Positions 7,352-17,818 of a stretch of DNA of 64,000 nucleotides are shown here, piece after piece. The translations under genes were made by a program, and so were the position numbers. Every line of letters begins with the position of its first letter. Position 1 is the stretch's first letter. Origin of the DNA: an uncultured Planktomarina sp. (GTDB lineage: Bacteria; Pseudomonadota; Alphaproteobacteria; Rhodobacterales; Rhodobacteraceae); NCBI GenBank assembly GCA_905182455.1, contig CAJJBJ010000007.1:1-64000 (forward strand), in the 5' to 3' direction. Under the pieces are notes generated by a model. The model was not told where the DNA came from. It saw nothing but the letters and a program-made list of their open reading frames with translations, and did not search any database.

Positions 7352-8160
7352 AAGCCTAAGCTGCCACTATATCCAATAGCTAAGAGCGCAAGACCAAGAA
7401 GTACGCGGTATATTACATAGGGCGTGTAGCTCACGCTGTTCAGCAAGCGCATCATTAGGCTTAGGGCCATTAAGGCAGCGCCGAAGCTGAAGGTGATCAC
7501 TATTGCAGTATCTCTTATGGGCACAGTACCGCCAATGAGTTCTAAGGCGGTAAGGGCGCCGGAGGCGAGGATTGTCGGGATTGACATCAGCATTGAGATG
7601 CGCGCTGCTTCCTTGCGGGTGAAGCCCGCCCATAGGGCGCCTGTGATGGTAATGCCTGACCGCGAGGTGCCGGGAATCAATGCCATAGCCTGCCAAAGCC
7701 CCAACACAAAAGCATCGCGCCAGGTGATGGTATCCATTTTCCGATGAGTTTGCGCTTTTTGATCGATCCAATACAGCAAGATCCCAAAACCCAGCATGGC
7801 CCAACCAATGACTGTGATCGACCGCATGGCGCCTGATAGGCCTGTGAGTTTGAAGATCAGACCAGCAGAAATGACTGGGACCGTAGCGATGGCCAAAGCG
7901 ATCAACAGGCGGGCTGGACGTGCGTTGAATCGACCACGCAGAACCTGTGGAATTCCTTGGAGCGTGAGGCAAACATCTGACCAAAAGTAGATCACCACTG
8001 CACATAAAGTGCCGATATGTGCTGCGACATCAATCACGAGCCCTTGGTCTTCTAATCCTGTGAGGCTTGGCAAGAGGATCAAATGGCCTGAAGAGGACAC
8101 TGGTAAAAACTCAGTTATTCCTTGAATGAGGGCAATCAGAATTAAATGATAAAGGGGCAT
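7348..8160 (-). CDS. uppP: undecaprenyl-diphosphatase
   Basis: This integral membrane enzyme removes a phosphate from undecaprenyl diphosphate, recycling the lipid carrier for peptidoglycan; its overexpression gives bacitracin resistance. The 270-residue length is normal. The signature regions are present: GITEFLPVSSSGHL near the N-terminus (glutamate and PVSSSGH) and LIPGTSRSGITI in the middle (PGxSRSGxT), both part of the active site. About eight hydrophobic segments are visible. It is transcribed away from gltD, with an AT-rich spacer between, and converges with the NDUFA9-like gene. Confidence 0.96.
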   Translation of the reverse strand: MPLYHLILIALIQGITEFLPVSSSGHLILLPSLTGLEDQGLVIDVAAHIGTLCAVVIYFWSDVCLTLQGIPQVLRGRFNARPARLLIALAIATVPVISAGLIFKLTGLSGAMRSITVIGWAMLGFGILLYWIDQKAQTHRKMDTITWRDAFVLGLWQAMALIPGTSRSGITITGALWAGFTRKEAARISMLMSIPTILASGALTALELIGGTVPIRDTAIVITFSFGAALMALSLMMRLLNSVSYTPYVIYRVLLGLALLAIGYSGSLGF

Positions 8161-8289
8161 TTACGGCATTCCTTGCAGCGATATTGGCACAATATACCTC
8201 TGAAAAGTAAGCGCCACAGTAAATATAGGACCAAATCGGACCTAAAAAATGAGTAAATTGATTAAAAAAGTGTCGCCATAATAAAATTC

Positions 8290-8321
8290 TTGTTATATAG
8301 GTCACGTCTTCTGACTATAAT
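8290..8321 (+). promoter_or_regulatory. candidate promoter for gltD-gltB
   Basis: A perfect TATAAT lies at 8316-8321, about 50 bases before the gltD start. TTGTTA at 8290-8295 could be a -35 element, though the 20-base spacing is long. The 8161-8369 spacer is AT-rich and must also serve uppP on the other strand. An imperfect inverted repeat, TAGGACC-AAATC-GGACCTA, lies within it near 8230 and could be an operator. Confidence 0.4.
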
Positions 8322-8369
8322 ATGTGGATAGCTCCTAAAAATATAGCGACGTTTCGAATCGAGGATGTG

Positions 8370-9803
8370 ATGGCTGAGAACCCGATGCTTAAATTTGTGA
8401 AGATCCCGCGGCTGATGCCGGAAAAACGGGATGCGAAAGATCGTACCCATGACTTTGGTGAGATCTACTCTGACTTTGCAGAGGCCAAAGTCGAGGAGCA
8501 AGCCAGCCGGTGCAGCCAATGTGGTGTGCCCTATTGCCAAACCCATTGCCCGCTTCACAACAATATTCCCGATTGGCTGCGTCTGACTGCTGAAGGCCGT
8601 CTGCGCGAAGCCTACGAGATTAGCCAGGCCACTAATACCTTCCCGGAAATTTGCGGCAGAATTTGCCCGCAGGACCGTCTGTGCGAAGGCAATTGCGTGA
8701 TTGAGAAATCGGGCCATGAGACAGTGACCATTGGCTCTGTTGAAAAATACATCACAGATACTGCTTGGGCCGAAGGGTGGGTCCAGCCTATAAAACCGGC
8801 CTCTGAGCGCGGTCAGTCGGTTGGCATAATTGGTGCAGGCCCGGGTGGCCTTGCCGCTGCTGATATGTTGCGCCGGTCTGGCCTGCAGGTCACGGTCTAT
8901 GATCGTTACGACCGCGCAGGCGGCTTGCTCACCTATGGCATTCCGGGCTTTAAGTTGGAAAAAGATGTTGTGATGCAGCGTATCCAGCAATTGCAGAATG
9001 GCGGCATTGAGATTGTGGCAAATTGCACAGTGGGTGTTGATATCAGCTTTGAGGATCTCCGCGCCAAACATGATGTGGTGGTGATTGCCACTGGCGTTTA
9101 TAAATCCCGTAATTTGGCTGGCCCTGGCGTGGGCGCGGATGGTATCGTCAAAGCGATTGATTATTTGACCGCCAGCAACCGTCATGGATTTGGCGATCAT
9201 GTACCTGAATTTGCTGATGGCAGCCTGAATGCCGATGGCAAAAAGGTTGTGGTGATTGGTGGTGGTGATACGGCGATGGACTGCGTCCGCACAGCTATCC
9301 GCCAAGGCGCCACATCAGTGAAATGCCTTTACCGTCGCGACAAGGCCAATATGCCCGGCTCGCTGCGTGAAACACAAAATGCCGAAGAAGAAGGCGTTGA
9401 GTTCGTCTGGCTGACAGCCCCTAAAGGTTTTTCAGGCACGCCGGTTTCTGGCGTCATGGTGCAAAAGATGCGTCTTGGCTTGCCAGATGCCACAGGTCGT
9501 CAAAGTCCTGAGGTTATCGAGGGTGCGGATTATGTTGAACCTGCGGACTTGGTAATCAAGGCCTTGGGCTTTGAGCCGGAGGATCTGCCTAAACTTTGGG
9601 ATGCTGACGGCTTGGACGTGACGCGCTGGGGCACGATACGTGCTGATTTCGAGACTGGAAAAACCAGCCTGCCCGGCGTTTACGCCATAGGGGATATCGT
9701 GCGCGGTGCCTCCTTAGTTGTTTGGGCGATCCGCGATGGCCGCGATTGCGCCGCTGCGATTTTGGCAGAACTTGACGGGGCAAAGGCAATCGCTGCGGAG
9801 TAA
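8370..9803 (+). CDS. gltD: glutamate synthase (NADPH) small subunit
   Basis: GltD passes electrons from NADPH through FAD and iron-sulfur clusters to GltB, which makes glutamate from glutamine and 2-oxoglutarate. The N-terminal cysteines (CSQCGVPYCQTHCP and CGRICPQDRLCEGNC) are the cluster ligands. The FAD-binding motif VGIIGAGPGGLAAA lies near residue 150 and the NADPH motif VVIGGGDTAMDC near residue 295. The start chosen, MAENPMLKF, has GAGG five bases upstream; an upstream in-frame ATG at 8322 lacks such a site. Its 477 residues match the family. gltB follows 81 bases later, so the pair is probably one operon for ammonia assimilation. Confidence 0.96.
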   Translation: MAENPMLKFVKIPRLMPEKRDAKDRTHDFGEIYSDFAEAKVEEQASRCSQCGVPYCQTHCPLHNNIPDWLRLTAEGRLREAYEISQATNTFPEICGRICPQDRLCEGNCVIEKSGHETVTIGSVEKYITDTAWAEGWVQPIKPASERGQSVGIIGAGPGGLAAADMLRRSGLQVTVYDRYDRAGGLLTYGIPGFKLEKDVVMQRIQQLQNGGIEIVANCTVGVDISFEDLRAKHDVVVIATGVYKSRNLAGPGVGADGIVKAIDYLTASNRHGFGDHVPEFADGSLNADGKKVVVIGGGDTAMDCVRTAIRQGATSVKCLYRRDKANMPGSLRETQNAEEEGVEFVWLTAPKGFSGTPVSGVMVQKMRLGLPDATGRQSPEVIEGADYVEPADLVIKALGFEPEDLPKLWDADGLDVTRWGTIRADFETGKTSLPGVYAIGDIVRGASLVVWAIRDGRDCAAAILAELDGAKAIAAE

Positions 9804-9884
9804 TCGCGGCGCAGGTTTAGGCTTCAAGCGGATATGACGAATGTGAAAGAACGATGTCCTTTCTGGGCGTGACAGGAGACCACC

Positions 9885-12800
9885 ATGACAAAATTTGATG
9901 CAAGCTGGGTGAAGGCTGAAGAAGCCAAACGCAAGCATATGGCTGAAAATGGCCTTTATTCTGAGGCCGAAGAACATGCAAGTTGCGGCGTGGGCCTTGT
10001 GGTTTCTATCGATGGCAAGCCAAGCCGTAAAGTTGTGCAAGCGGGCATCGATGCGCTCAAAGCTGTTTGGCATCGGGGCGCTGTTGATGCGGACGGTAAA
10101 ACAGGCGATGGAGCAGGCATTCACGTGCAAATTCCAGTCCCATTCTTTTATAATCAAATCGAACGCACCGGCCACACCCCGCGTATGGAAGAGCTTATGG
10201 CTGTGGGGCAGGTGTTTCTACCTCGGACCAATTTTGGTGCGCAGGAAACCTGTCGGACGATTGTTGAATCTGAAGTTTTGCGCATGGGGTATTATATCTA
10301 TGGCTGGCGCCACGTGCCTGTGAATGTGGCCTGCTTGGGTGATAAGGCCAACGCAACCCGCCCTGAGATTGAACAGATTTTGATCTCTAATTCAAAAGGC
10401 GTGAGTGAAGAAATTTTTGAGCGGGAACTCTATGTCATTCGCCGCCGGATTGAAAAAGCGGCCTCTGGCGGCTGGTATTAATGGTTTGTATTTGGCGAGC
10501 CTGTCGTGTCGTTCTATAATTTATAAAGGCATGTTCTTGGCCCAAGATGTGGCTGAGTTTTTTCCAGACTTAAAAGATGACCGTTTTGAGTCGGCTTTTG
10601 CGTTGTATCATCAGCGGTATTCCACCAATACCTTTCCACAGTGGTGGTTGGCACAGCCGTTTCGCATGTTGGCGCATAATGGTGAGATCAATACGCTTAA
10701 GGGTAACACCAATTGGATGAAAAGCCATGAAATCCGGATGTCTTCGGATGCCTTTGGCGATATGGCGGAAGATATCAAACCGGTTATTCCAAGTGGATCA
10801 TCTGACTCGGCTGCTTTGGATTCCGTATTTGAGATGTTGGTCCGTGCGGGGCGTAATGCGCCGATGGCGAAAACCATGTTGGTGCCTGAAAGTTGGTCCA
10901 AACAGACTGTGGATCTGCCTAAATCCTGGATTGATATGTATTCTTACTGCAACTCTGTCATGGAGCCTTGGGATGGCCCTGCGGCATTGGCTATGACGGA
11001 CGGTCGCTGGGTTTGCGCGGGTCTCGACCGCAACGGTCTGCGCCCAATGCGATATGTAGTAACGGGTGATGGCCTTCTGATTGCTGGCTCTGAGGCTGGC
11101 ATGGTGTATGTGGATGAAGCCAACGTCAAAGAAAAAGGCGCGCTTGGCCCGGGTCAATTGCTGGCAGTGGATATGGACGAAGGGCGTTTGTACCACGACA
11201 CCGAGATGAAAGACCTGCTGGCTGCAAGCCAAGATTTTGGCGCTTGGGTTGGCAAGATCAACGAGTTGGATGAAGATTTAGCCAAAGCGGTTGAAGCCCC
11301 TCTCTTTATAGGTGCTGAACTGCGCCAGCGCCAAATTTCGGCCGGTTATACCATCGAAGAGCTTGAGCAAATCTTGGCGCCTATGGCGGAAGATGGCAAA
11401 GAGATTTTGGCCTCAATGGGCGATGATACGCCCTCGGCTGTTCTGAGTGAAAAATACCGTCCTTTATCGCATTTCTTTCGGCAAAATTTTAGCCAAGTCA
11501 CCAACCCTCCGATTGACAGCCTGCGCGAATTTCGGGTGATGAGCCTGAAAACACGTTTTGGGAATCTCAAAAATGTGTTGGACGAAAGCAGCGCGCAAAC
11601 TGAGATTTTGGTTTTGGATTCACCTTTTGTAGGCAATGTGCAATTCCAACGCTTGTTGGAAAACTTCAACGCGCCTATGGTTGAAATTGACTGTACCTTC
11701 CCATCAGGGGCCGAAGCGGGGGAATTGCAAACAGCGCTCAACCGAATTCGCTCCGAGGCCGAAGATGCGGTGCGGTCTGGTGCAGGGCATTTGGTTTTGA
11801 CCGATCAGCATGCCAACGATGCAAAGGTCGCCGTGCCAATGATTTTGGCCACGAGTGCCGTGCATTCTTGGTTGACCCGCCAAGGTTTGCGGACCTTCAC
11901 CTCGATCAACGTGCGATCAGCGGAATGTATTGACCCGCATTACTTCGCGGTTCTGATTGGCTGTGGTGCGACTGTGGTGAACGCCTATTTGGCCGAAGAC
12001 AGTTTGGCTGACCGAATTGAACGTGGGTTGCTCGATTGTGCGCTGACAGAAGCTGTTGCGCGCTACAAACATGCGATTGACCAAGGTTTGTTGAAAATCA
12101 TGGCGAAGATGGGGATTTCTGTGGTCTCCTCATACCGTGGCGGATTGAACTTTGAAGCGGTGGGCCTGTCACGTGCAATGTGCGCCGAATATTTCCCCGG
12201 CATGACATCGCGGATTTCTGGGATAGGTGTGGTTGGTATCCAGCGCAAAGCTGAATCCATTCATACCAGTGCCTATGCAAGTGCCAGTGACGTTCTGCCC
12301 ATTGGTGGATTTTACAAGGCACGGCGCTCGGGCGAGAAACACGCTTGGGAAGCCCAAACCATGCATCTTTTGCAAGCGGCCTGTGACCGTGGCAGTTTTG
12401 AGATGTGGAAAAAATACTCTGCAAAATTGCAGGCAAACCCGCCTATTCATCTGCGCGATTTGCTGGCGATCAAACCTTTGGGTGAGGCTATCTCTGTGGA
12501 TGAGGTGGAAAGCATCACTTCAATCCGCCAACGTTTTGTGACGCCAGGCATGTCGCTTGGGGCTTTGAGTCCTGAGGCGCATAAAACCCTGAATGTTGCG
12601 ATGAACCGCATTGGTGCGAAATCTGACAGTGGTGAAGGCGGCGAAGATCCAGCGCATTTTGTTCCGGAAGCCAATGGCGACAATCCTTCGGCTAAGATCA
12701 AACAGGTGGCCTCTGGTCGCTTTGGTGTGACCGCAGAATACCTCAATCACTGCGAGGAATTGGAAATTAAAGTAGCACAGGGCGCCAAACCCGGTGAAGG

Positions 12801-14427
12801 TGGCCAATTGCCCGGCATGAAGGTCACGGATCTGATTGCACGGCTGCGTCATTCGACCAAAGGCGTGACATTAATAAGCCCACCGCCGCACCACGATATT
12901 TATTCCATCGAGGATCTGGCACAGCTGATTTATGACCTCAAGCAGATCAACCCGCGCTGTAAAGTGACTGTGAAATTGGTGGCAGCTTCTGGCGTTGGCA
13001 CAATTGCGGCCGGTGTGGCGAAGGCCAATGCCGACATCATTCTGATTTCGGGCCACAATGGCGGCACTGGGGCATCTCCTGCGACTTCAATTAAGTTTGC
13101 GGGTCTTCCTTGGGAAATGGGGCTGACTGAGGCGCATCAGGTTTTGGCGATGAACAACCTGCGTGAGCGGGTGACATTGCGCACCGACGGTGGCCTGCGT
13201 ACCGGTCGTGATATTGTGATGGCGGCGATGATGGGTGCCGAGGAATATGGCATTGGCACCGCAGCTTTGATCGCGATGGGCTGTATTATGGTGCGGCAAT
13301 GCCAATCAAACACCTGCCCAGTTGGGGTTTGCACACAAGATGAAGATCTGCGCGGTAAATTCAACGGATCGGCAGATAAAGTAGTCAACTTGATCACATT
13401 TTACGCACAGGAAGTTCGTGAAATTTTGGCCAGCATCGGTGCGCGCTCTTTGGGTGAAGTGATCGGGCGCGCGGATCTTTTGAGCCAAGTCTCGCGCGGA
13501 TCTGCGCATTTGGACGATTTGGACCTTAACCCTCTGCTGATCACAGTCGATGGTGCGGATCAAATTTCTTATGATCGTCATAAACCGCGCAATCCTGTGC
13601 CTGATACTTTGGACGCGCAAATTGTTAAGGATGCGGCGCGCTTCCTGCAAGAGGGTGAGAAAATGCAGCTGCAATATGCTGTACAAAATACGTCACGCTC
13701 AATCGGTACGCGCATCTCTAGCCACATCGTGACGAAATTTGGCATGCGCAACAGCTTGCAGCCGGATCACCTGACGATCAAACTGCAAGGCTCAGCGGGC
13801 CAAGCTTTGGGCGCCTTCGCAGCGCCAGGCCTTAAGCTGGAAGTAGCCGGTGAAGCGAATGACTATGTGGGCAAAGGCTTGTCTGGGGGCACGATTGTGG
13901 TGCGTCCGGCACAGATTAGTCCTTTAGTGGCCTCAGAGAATACGATCATTGGCAATACAGTGCTCTACGGTGCGACGGCGGGTTATCTATTCGCTGCGGG
14001 TCGTGCCGGCGAGCGTTTTGCGGTACGCAACTCTGGTGCAAAAACGGTGGTCGAAGGCTGTGGATCTAACGGTTGTGAATATATGACCGGTGGTATTTCG
14101 GTCGTTTTGGGGTCTATTGGAGCGAACTTTGGTGCTGGTATGACCGGCGGCATGGCCTATCTCTACGATCCGAAGGGCTTGGCGGCACCGATGATGAATA
14201 TGGAAACATTGGTTACATGTCCCGTCACAATTCCGCATTGGCAGGAAGAGCTCAAAGAGTTGGTTACCCGTCACGCCGATGAAACCGGTTCTTTGAAAGC
14301 CGCTGATATTTTGCAGCATTGGGATCAAGAACGTCACAATTTCGTGCAGGTTTGCCCGAAAGAGATGTTGGTGCATTTGCCCGCACCGTTGAATGATGCG
14401 CGGGCCCAATCAGTACCTGCGGAGTAA
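9885..14427 (+). CDS. gltB: glutamate synthase large subunit, one apparent frameshift
   Basis: GltB hydrolyses glutamine at an N-terminal class II amidotransferase domain and transfers the ammonia to 2-oxoglutarate at an FMN site. The nucleophile cysteine lies in HASCGVGLV, after a propeptide of about 35 residues. The central and FMN synthase domains show SGEGGEDP and GHNGGTGASP, with a 3Fe-4S cluster loop CxxxxCxxxxC in RQCQSNTCPVGVC. A GXGXG-type C-terminal domain follows (CGSNGCEYMTGG). The frame breaks near 10470: ASGGWY and a stop, where one G fewer reads SGAGINGLYLASLSCRS. Corrected length is about 1513 residues, as usual. A good AGGAG ribosome site precedes the ATG. A lone +1 in a conserved gene suggests a sequence error. 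Confidence 0.93.
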
Positions 14428-14435
14428 ACTGGGTC

Positions 14436-14463
14436 AAAGGCGGCGTTTAACGATGGCGCCTTT
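14436..14463 (+). terminator. weak hairpin after gltB
   Basis: AAAGGCG and CGCCTTT pair across a 14-base loop nine bases after the gltB stop, followed by TTAGG rather than a long T run. It is a possible weak terminator of the gltDB unit. Confidence 0.35.
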
Positions 14464-14505
14464 TAGGCCGTTGACGGGTCAGGCCTTATGTGGTGTGGCT
14501 AATTT

Positions 14506-15255
14506 ATGGCTAAGAAAACCACTTTAACTGAATATCTTGAGGATCGTGAGGCCGAGGCGACGCCGAGACTCGCGCGTGTCCGGCAGAGTCTTTCGGTGTT
14601 CCGACGCTGGTTGCTACGGGCAATTTTGGCCTGTGCTGTGATCTTTGCGGGCTGGGGGCTGGCCTATCGTTGGCTCAATCCACCAACAACTTTATACATG
14701 ATGCAAGAAAGCTGGCGACTTGATGGCGTCCAATATGACTGGGTCAATATCGAAGATGTGTCTCCCTTTATGGTGCGGGCCTTAGTGGCGGCGGAGGATG
14801 CAAATTTTTGCGCCCACTGGGGCATCGACAGTGCCGCTGTGCGCCAAGCTTTGCGCGATGGGGCTATGCGGGGCGGCTCGACCATTAGCCAGCAAACCGT
14901 GAAGAACGCCTTTCTGTGGCAGGGGCGTAGTTGGCTGCGCAAAGCGATTGAAGCGCTCATGACCCCCTATGCCGAAATGGTTTGGAGTAAGAAGCGATTT
15001 CTTGAAATTTATATAAATGTGGCCGAGTTCGACACTGGCGTCTTTGGCATTCAAGCCGCTGCGCGTCATCATTTTGGAGTGGATGCGGCACAGTTGAACC
15101 GGGTGCAAGCTGGGCGTTTGGCGGTGGTGTTGCCGGATCCCAAGGGCCGCAGTGCCACGGAGCCCGGTGCTGGCTTGAAAAAACATGCAGCCTCCGTGAT
15201 CGCAGGATCAGATATGATTGCAGCTGACGGCCGCGCCGCGTGTTTTGAGGATTGA
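14506..15255 (+). CDS. mtgA: monofunctional biosynthetic peptidoglycan transglycosylase
   Basis: It polymerises lipid II into glycan strands at the outer face of the inner membrane. A single membrane segment lies around residues 37-53. The GT51 domain follows with its motifs: AAEDANFCAHWGID (catalytic glutamate), RGGSTISQQTVKN, and KRFLEIYINVAEF. No penicillin-binding domain follows, so it is the monofunctional form; 249 residues is slightly over the usual length. It stands between gltB and the glutathione transferase gene, apparently as its own unit. Confidence 0.95.
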   Translation: MAKKTTLTEYLEDREAEATPRLARVRQSLSVFRRWLLRAILACAVIFAGWGLAYRWLNPPTTLYMMQESWRLDGVQYDWVNIEDVSPFMVRALVAAEDANFCAHWGIDSAAVRQALRDGAMRGGSTISQQTVKNAFLWQGRSWLRKAIEALMTPYAEMVWSKKRFLEIYINVAEFDTGVFGIQAAARHHFGVDAAQLNRVQAGRLAVVLPDPKGRSATEPGAGLKKHAASVIAGSDMIAADGRAACFED

Positions 15256-15310
15256 TTGCCGACCCCAAGGGCGGCTAAGACTAATATGACCTGTGTAAAG
15301 TGAAATCTGT

Positions 15311-15976
15311 ATGAATATTTTGTATCATGTCCCGTTGTCGCCCTCCTGTCGCAAAGTGCGGCTGAGCTTGGCAGAAAAAAAAATCGAAGTGCAGTTGGTG
15401 GAAGAACGCTATTGGGAGCTGGATGCTGATTTTCTGCGGCGCAATCCTGCGGGGAAAGTGCCTGTTTTGAAAATGGATGGCAAAATATTTTCCGAGTCTT
15501 CCGCGATTTGTGAATATTTGGAAGAGATTCATCCTACACCCAGCTTGCTGCCAGAGGATGCAGAAACCCGATTTGAGGTGCGCCGCTTGGTGTCTTGGTT
15601 TGATGACAAATTTCACGATGAGGTCACGGCCAATCTTTTGTATGAGCGGGTCAACCGCAAGATCCATGGCTCAGGTTATCCGGTTTCGGCCAATGTTAAG
15701 GCTGGCTCCAAGGCGATAAAATTTCATTTGGACTATCTCGCATGGTTGCTCGACAATCGTCGGTGGTTGGCTGGTGATGCGATGAGCCTTGCAGATTTTG
15801 CGGCTGCGGCTCATTTTTCGTCCCTTGATTATATCTGCGATGTGGACTGGAACCGATCTGTGGCTGTCAAAGATTGGTATGCCACTTTGAAATCGCGCCC
15901 TGCCTTTAGATCTATTTTGGCCGATAATGTACCAGGTTTTCCGCAACCAAACCATTATTCAAATCTTGACTTCTGA
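15311..15976 (+). CDS. glutathione S-transferase family protein
   Basis: A 221-residue protein with the N-terminal thioredoxin-like domain of GSTs. The active-site region is LSPSCRKVR (Ser/Cys position), and the glutathione-binding motif is [10 protein letters not shown] followed by [13 protein letters not shown]. The all-helical C-terminal domain has the characteristic SLADFAAA capping motif. The substrate cannot be told. Its 3' end overlaps the start of queG, and the two look co-transcribed. Confidence 0.92.
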   Translation: MNILYHVPLSPSCRKVRLSLAEKKIEVQLVEERYWELDADFLRRNPAGKVPVLKMDGKIFSESSAICEYLEEIHPTPSLLPEDAETRFEVRRLVSWFDDKFHDEVTANLLYERVNRKIHGSGYPVSANVKAGSKAIKFHLDYLAWLLDNRRWLAGDAMSLADFAAAAHFSSLDYICDVDWNRSVAVKDWYATLKSRPAFRSILADNVPGFPQPNHYSNLDF

Positions 15977-17009
15977 TCTGAAAAATAAACTTTTAGTGCA
16001 AGCCCTTGTTGAGGGCTTTAGCAATGCACGGATCACAAAACCGGATGCTATCCCCGATATGCCCGCGCGCCTTGATGCGTTTTTAGAGGCGGGTTATCAC
16101 GGGCAAATGGCTTGGATGGAGGACCGCAAAGCCTGGCGCGGCGCTCCTGATGCATTATGGCCTGAGGCGCGCTCGGTGGTCATGCTGGCGGAAAGCTATG
16201 CGCCTAATGTGGATCCTTTAGAAAACCTCGCCAATCCCGACATCGGAAATATCAGCGTTTATGCTCAGGGCAAAGATTATCATGACATTGTCAAAAAGCG
16301 CCTAAAGCGTTTGGCTCGTTGGTTGATTGCCGAAGGTGGTGGCGAAGTTAAAGTCTTCGTGGACACCGCCCCAGTGGCCGAAAAGCCCTTGGGGCAGGCA
16401 GCGGGGCTGGGCTGGCAAGGCAAGCATACGAATTTGGTCAGCCGGGAGACTGGAAATTGGATGTTTCTGGGAGCGATTTTTACCACGCTGGATCTGGAGC
16501 CTGATCCCGCGGAGATCGATCATTGTGGCCGGTGCACGCGGTGTTTGGACATCTGCCCAACCAAGGCCTTTGTAGCGCCCTATCAGATGGATGCCCGCCG
16601 CTGTATTTCCTATTTGACCATTGAGCACAAAGGGCCGGTCGATCTTGATCTGCGCCCCGGTCTTGGCAATCACATCTATGGTTGTGATGACTGTTTGGCC
16701 GCTTGTCCGTGGAATAAATTTGCAGTGCAAGCCTCGGATATGCGCTACGCGGCCAAAGATGATCTAGTGGCCCCCCGGCTTGCAGATTTGGTTGGGCTAT
16801 CTGATGGGGCCTTTCGCAAGAAATTTTCTGGCTCACCGATCAAACGCATTGGCCGAGACCGCTTTGTGCGTAATGTCCTATATGCGATTGGCAATATGGG
16901 GGATGCCAGCTACCTGCAGCTCATTGCCCCTTTGCTCACGGATCCAGATCCAACGGTTGCCGAGGCGGCCAGCTGGGCCAGCCAACGAATTACTTTGGGC
17001 GCGGCTTAA
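15966..17009 (+). CDS. queG: epoxyqueuosine reductase
   Basis: QueG performs the last step of queuosine synthesis, reducing epoxyqueuosine in tRNA wobble position 34 with cobalamin and two 4Fe-4S clusters. Both cluster motifs are present: [12 protein letters not shown] and [14 protein letters not shown]-terminal blocks YHGQMAWM and [14 protein letters not shown] are typical of the cobalamin-binding domain. The C-terminal end is a HEAT-like segment ([15 protein letters not shown]). The frame is open from 15927, but alignment favours a TTG start at 15966, overlapping the GST stop. At about 347 residues it is of normal length. It meets the convergent DUF4198 gene with a four-base overlap. Confidence 0.94.
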   Translation: MTSDLKNKLLVQALVEGFSNARITKPDAIPDMPARLDAFLEAGYHGQMAWMEDRKAWRGAPDALWPEARSVVMLAESYAPNVDPLENLANPDIGNISVYAQGKDYHDIVKKRLKRLARWLIAEGGGEVKVFVDTAPVAEKPLGQAAGLGWQGKHTNLVSRETGNWMFLGAIFTTLDLEPDPAEIDHCGRCTRCLDICPTKAFVAPYQMDARRCISYLTIEHKGPVDLDLRPGLGNHIYGCDDCLAACPWNKFAVQASDMRYAAKDDLVAPRLADLVGLSDGAFRKKFSGSPIKRIGRDRFVRNVLYAIGNMGDASYLQLIAPLLTDPDPTVAEAASWASQRITLGAA

Positions 17010-17818
17010 TTTGCTGGAACGTTGAAGGTCAGATTTGCCCAAAGACTGTGCCAGACGGGATTTCCTTGTACTTCAGGCTCGACAGGGATCAATGCCACAT
17101 TGTCGATCATATATTCCTGACCTGCGGCGACAGGGAAGGTGGCGATGCCATCAGAATTTGTTCGGTAAAGGGTAATTTCAGCCGTGTCTTTTGTCCCGAT
17201 CGCACGTTGGAACACTTCCACCTGTACATCTGCACGCGGTTGGCCTGCCATCAAGACACGCACCTGCATGCCATTGCTTAGGTCGTCGGTATAGGGATTG
17301 GCCAGCGCTACGATCTCTATGTCTAATCCTACCGGCCCGTCTTGCCCGGCGCCATCACCAACCGAGACAAGTGATTTTGCAAAGCGGCGATAACTCTCAA
17401 CAAAGCCAACCTCAGGCAAGCCACGGACCAGATGGGCTTCGGGTTGGCCCGCAAAGTCTTTATGCTCCACAAAAGCTACAAACTTCTCATAATCCTTATA
17501 GGTTAACATACTGTCGGTGGTTTCATGCACCAAAACAGCGAGCCCATTAGGTAGGCCGGGATGTTGGAAGGCTGGTCGGTCGCCATTGCGCGCGGTGATG
17601 TCAATGTTTTGGCCTAAGTGGACCACCCCGTGCCGGGTTGCATAACGGGTCAGAAAGGAATGACTGCCGCCGCTGAAACCTTGTCCCACACGAAAATGCG
17701 CCTCGATGGGTTCATCTGGGGCAACTTCGTAATTTACTGGTGAAATCCAAAATTCATGGGCATAAACTGGGGCTGAAATGAGCAGACTCAAAATCAGAGT
17801 AAGGGACCGTCGAAACAT
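17006..17818 (-). CDS. DUF4198 periplasmic protein
   Basis: A 270-residue exported protein with a signal peptide (to about residue 20, ending PVYA) and a mature start [12 protein letters not shown], characteristic of DUF4198. Related proteins sit beside nickel or cobalt uptake genes or TonB receptors and may bind metal; the N-terminal histidine fits that idea. An AAAAAGG ribosome site lies about seven bases before the ATG. The gene diverges from the HupE/UreJ-like gene, and the start codons overlap within CATG at 17816-17819. The pair suggests shared control of metal handling, which is inference. Confidence 0.82.
   Translation of the reverse strand: MFRRSLTLILSLLISAPVYAHEFWISPVNYEVAPDEPIEAHFRVGQGFSGGSHSFLTRYATRHGVVHLGQNIDITARNGDRPAFQHPGLPNGLAVLVHETTDSMLTYKDYEKFVAFVEHKDFAGQPEAHLVRGLPEVGFVESYRRFAKSLVSVGDGAGQDGPVGLDIEIVALANPYTDDLSNGMQVRVLMAGQPRADVQVEVFQRAIGTKDTAEITLYRTNSDGIATFPVAAGQEYMIDNVALIPVEPEVQGNPVWHSLWANLTFNVPAN

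Noticed and set aside
8262-9305. Long minus-strand frame of about 347 codons opposite gltD
   Set aside because: It is the antisense shadow of a well-supported gene; its composition shows no domain and no ribosome site.
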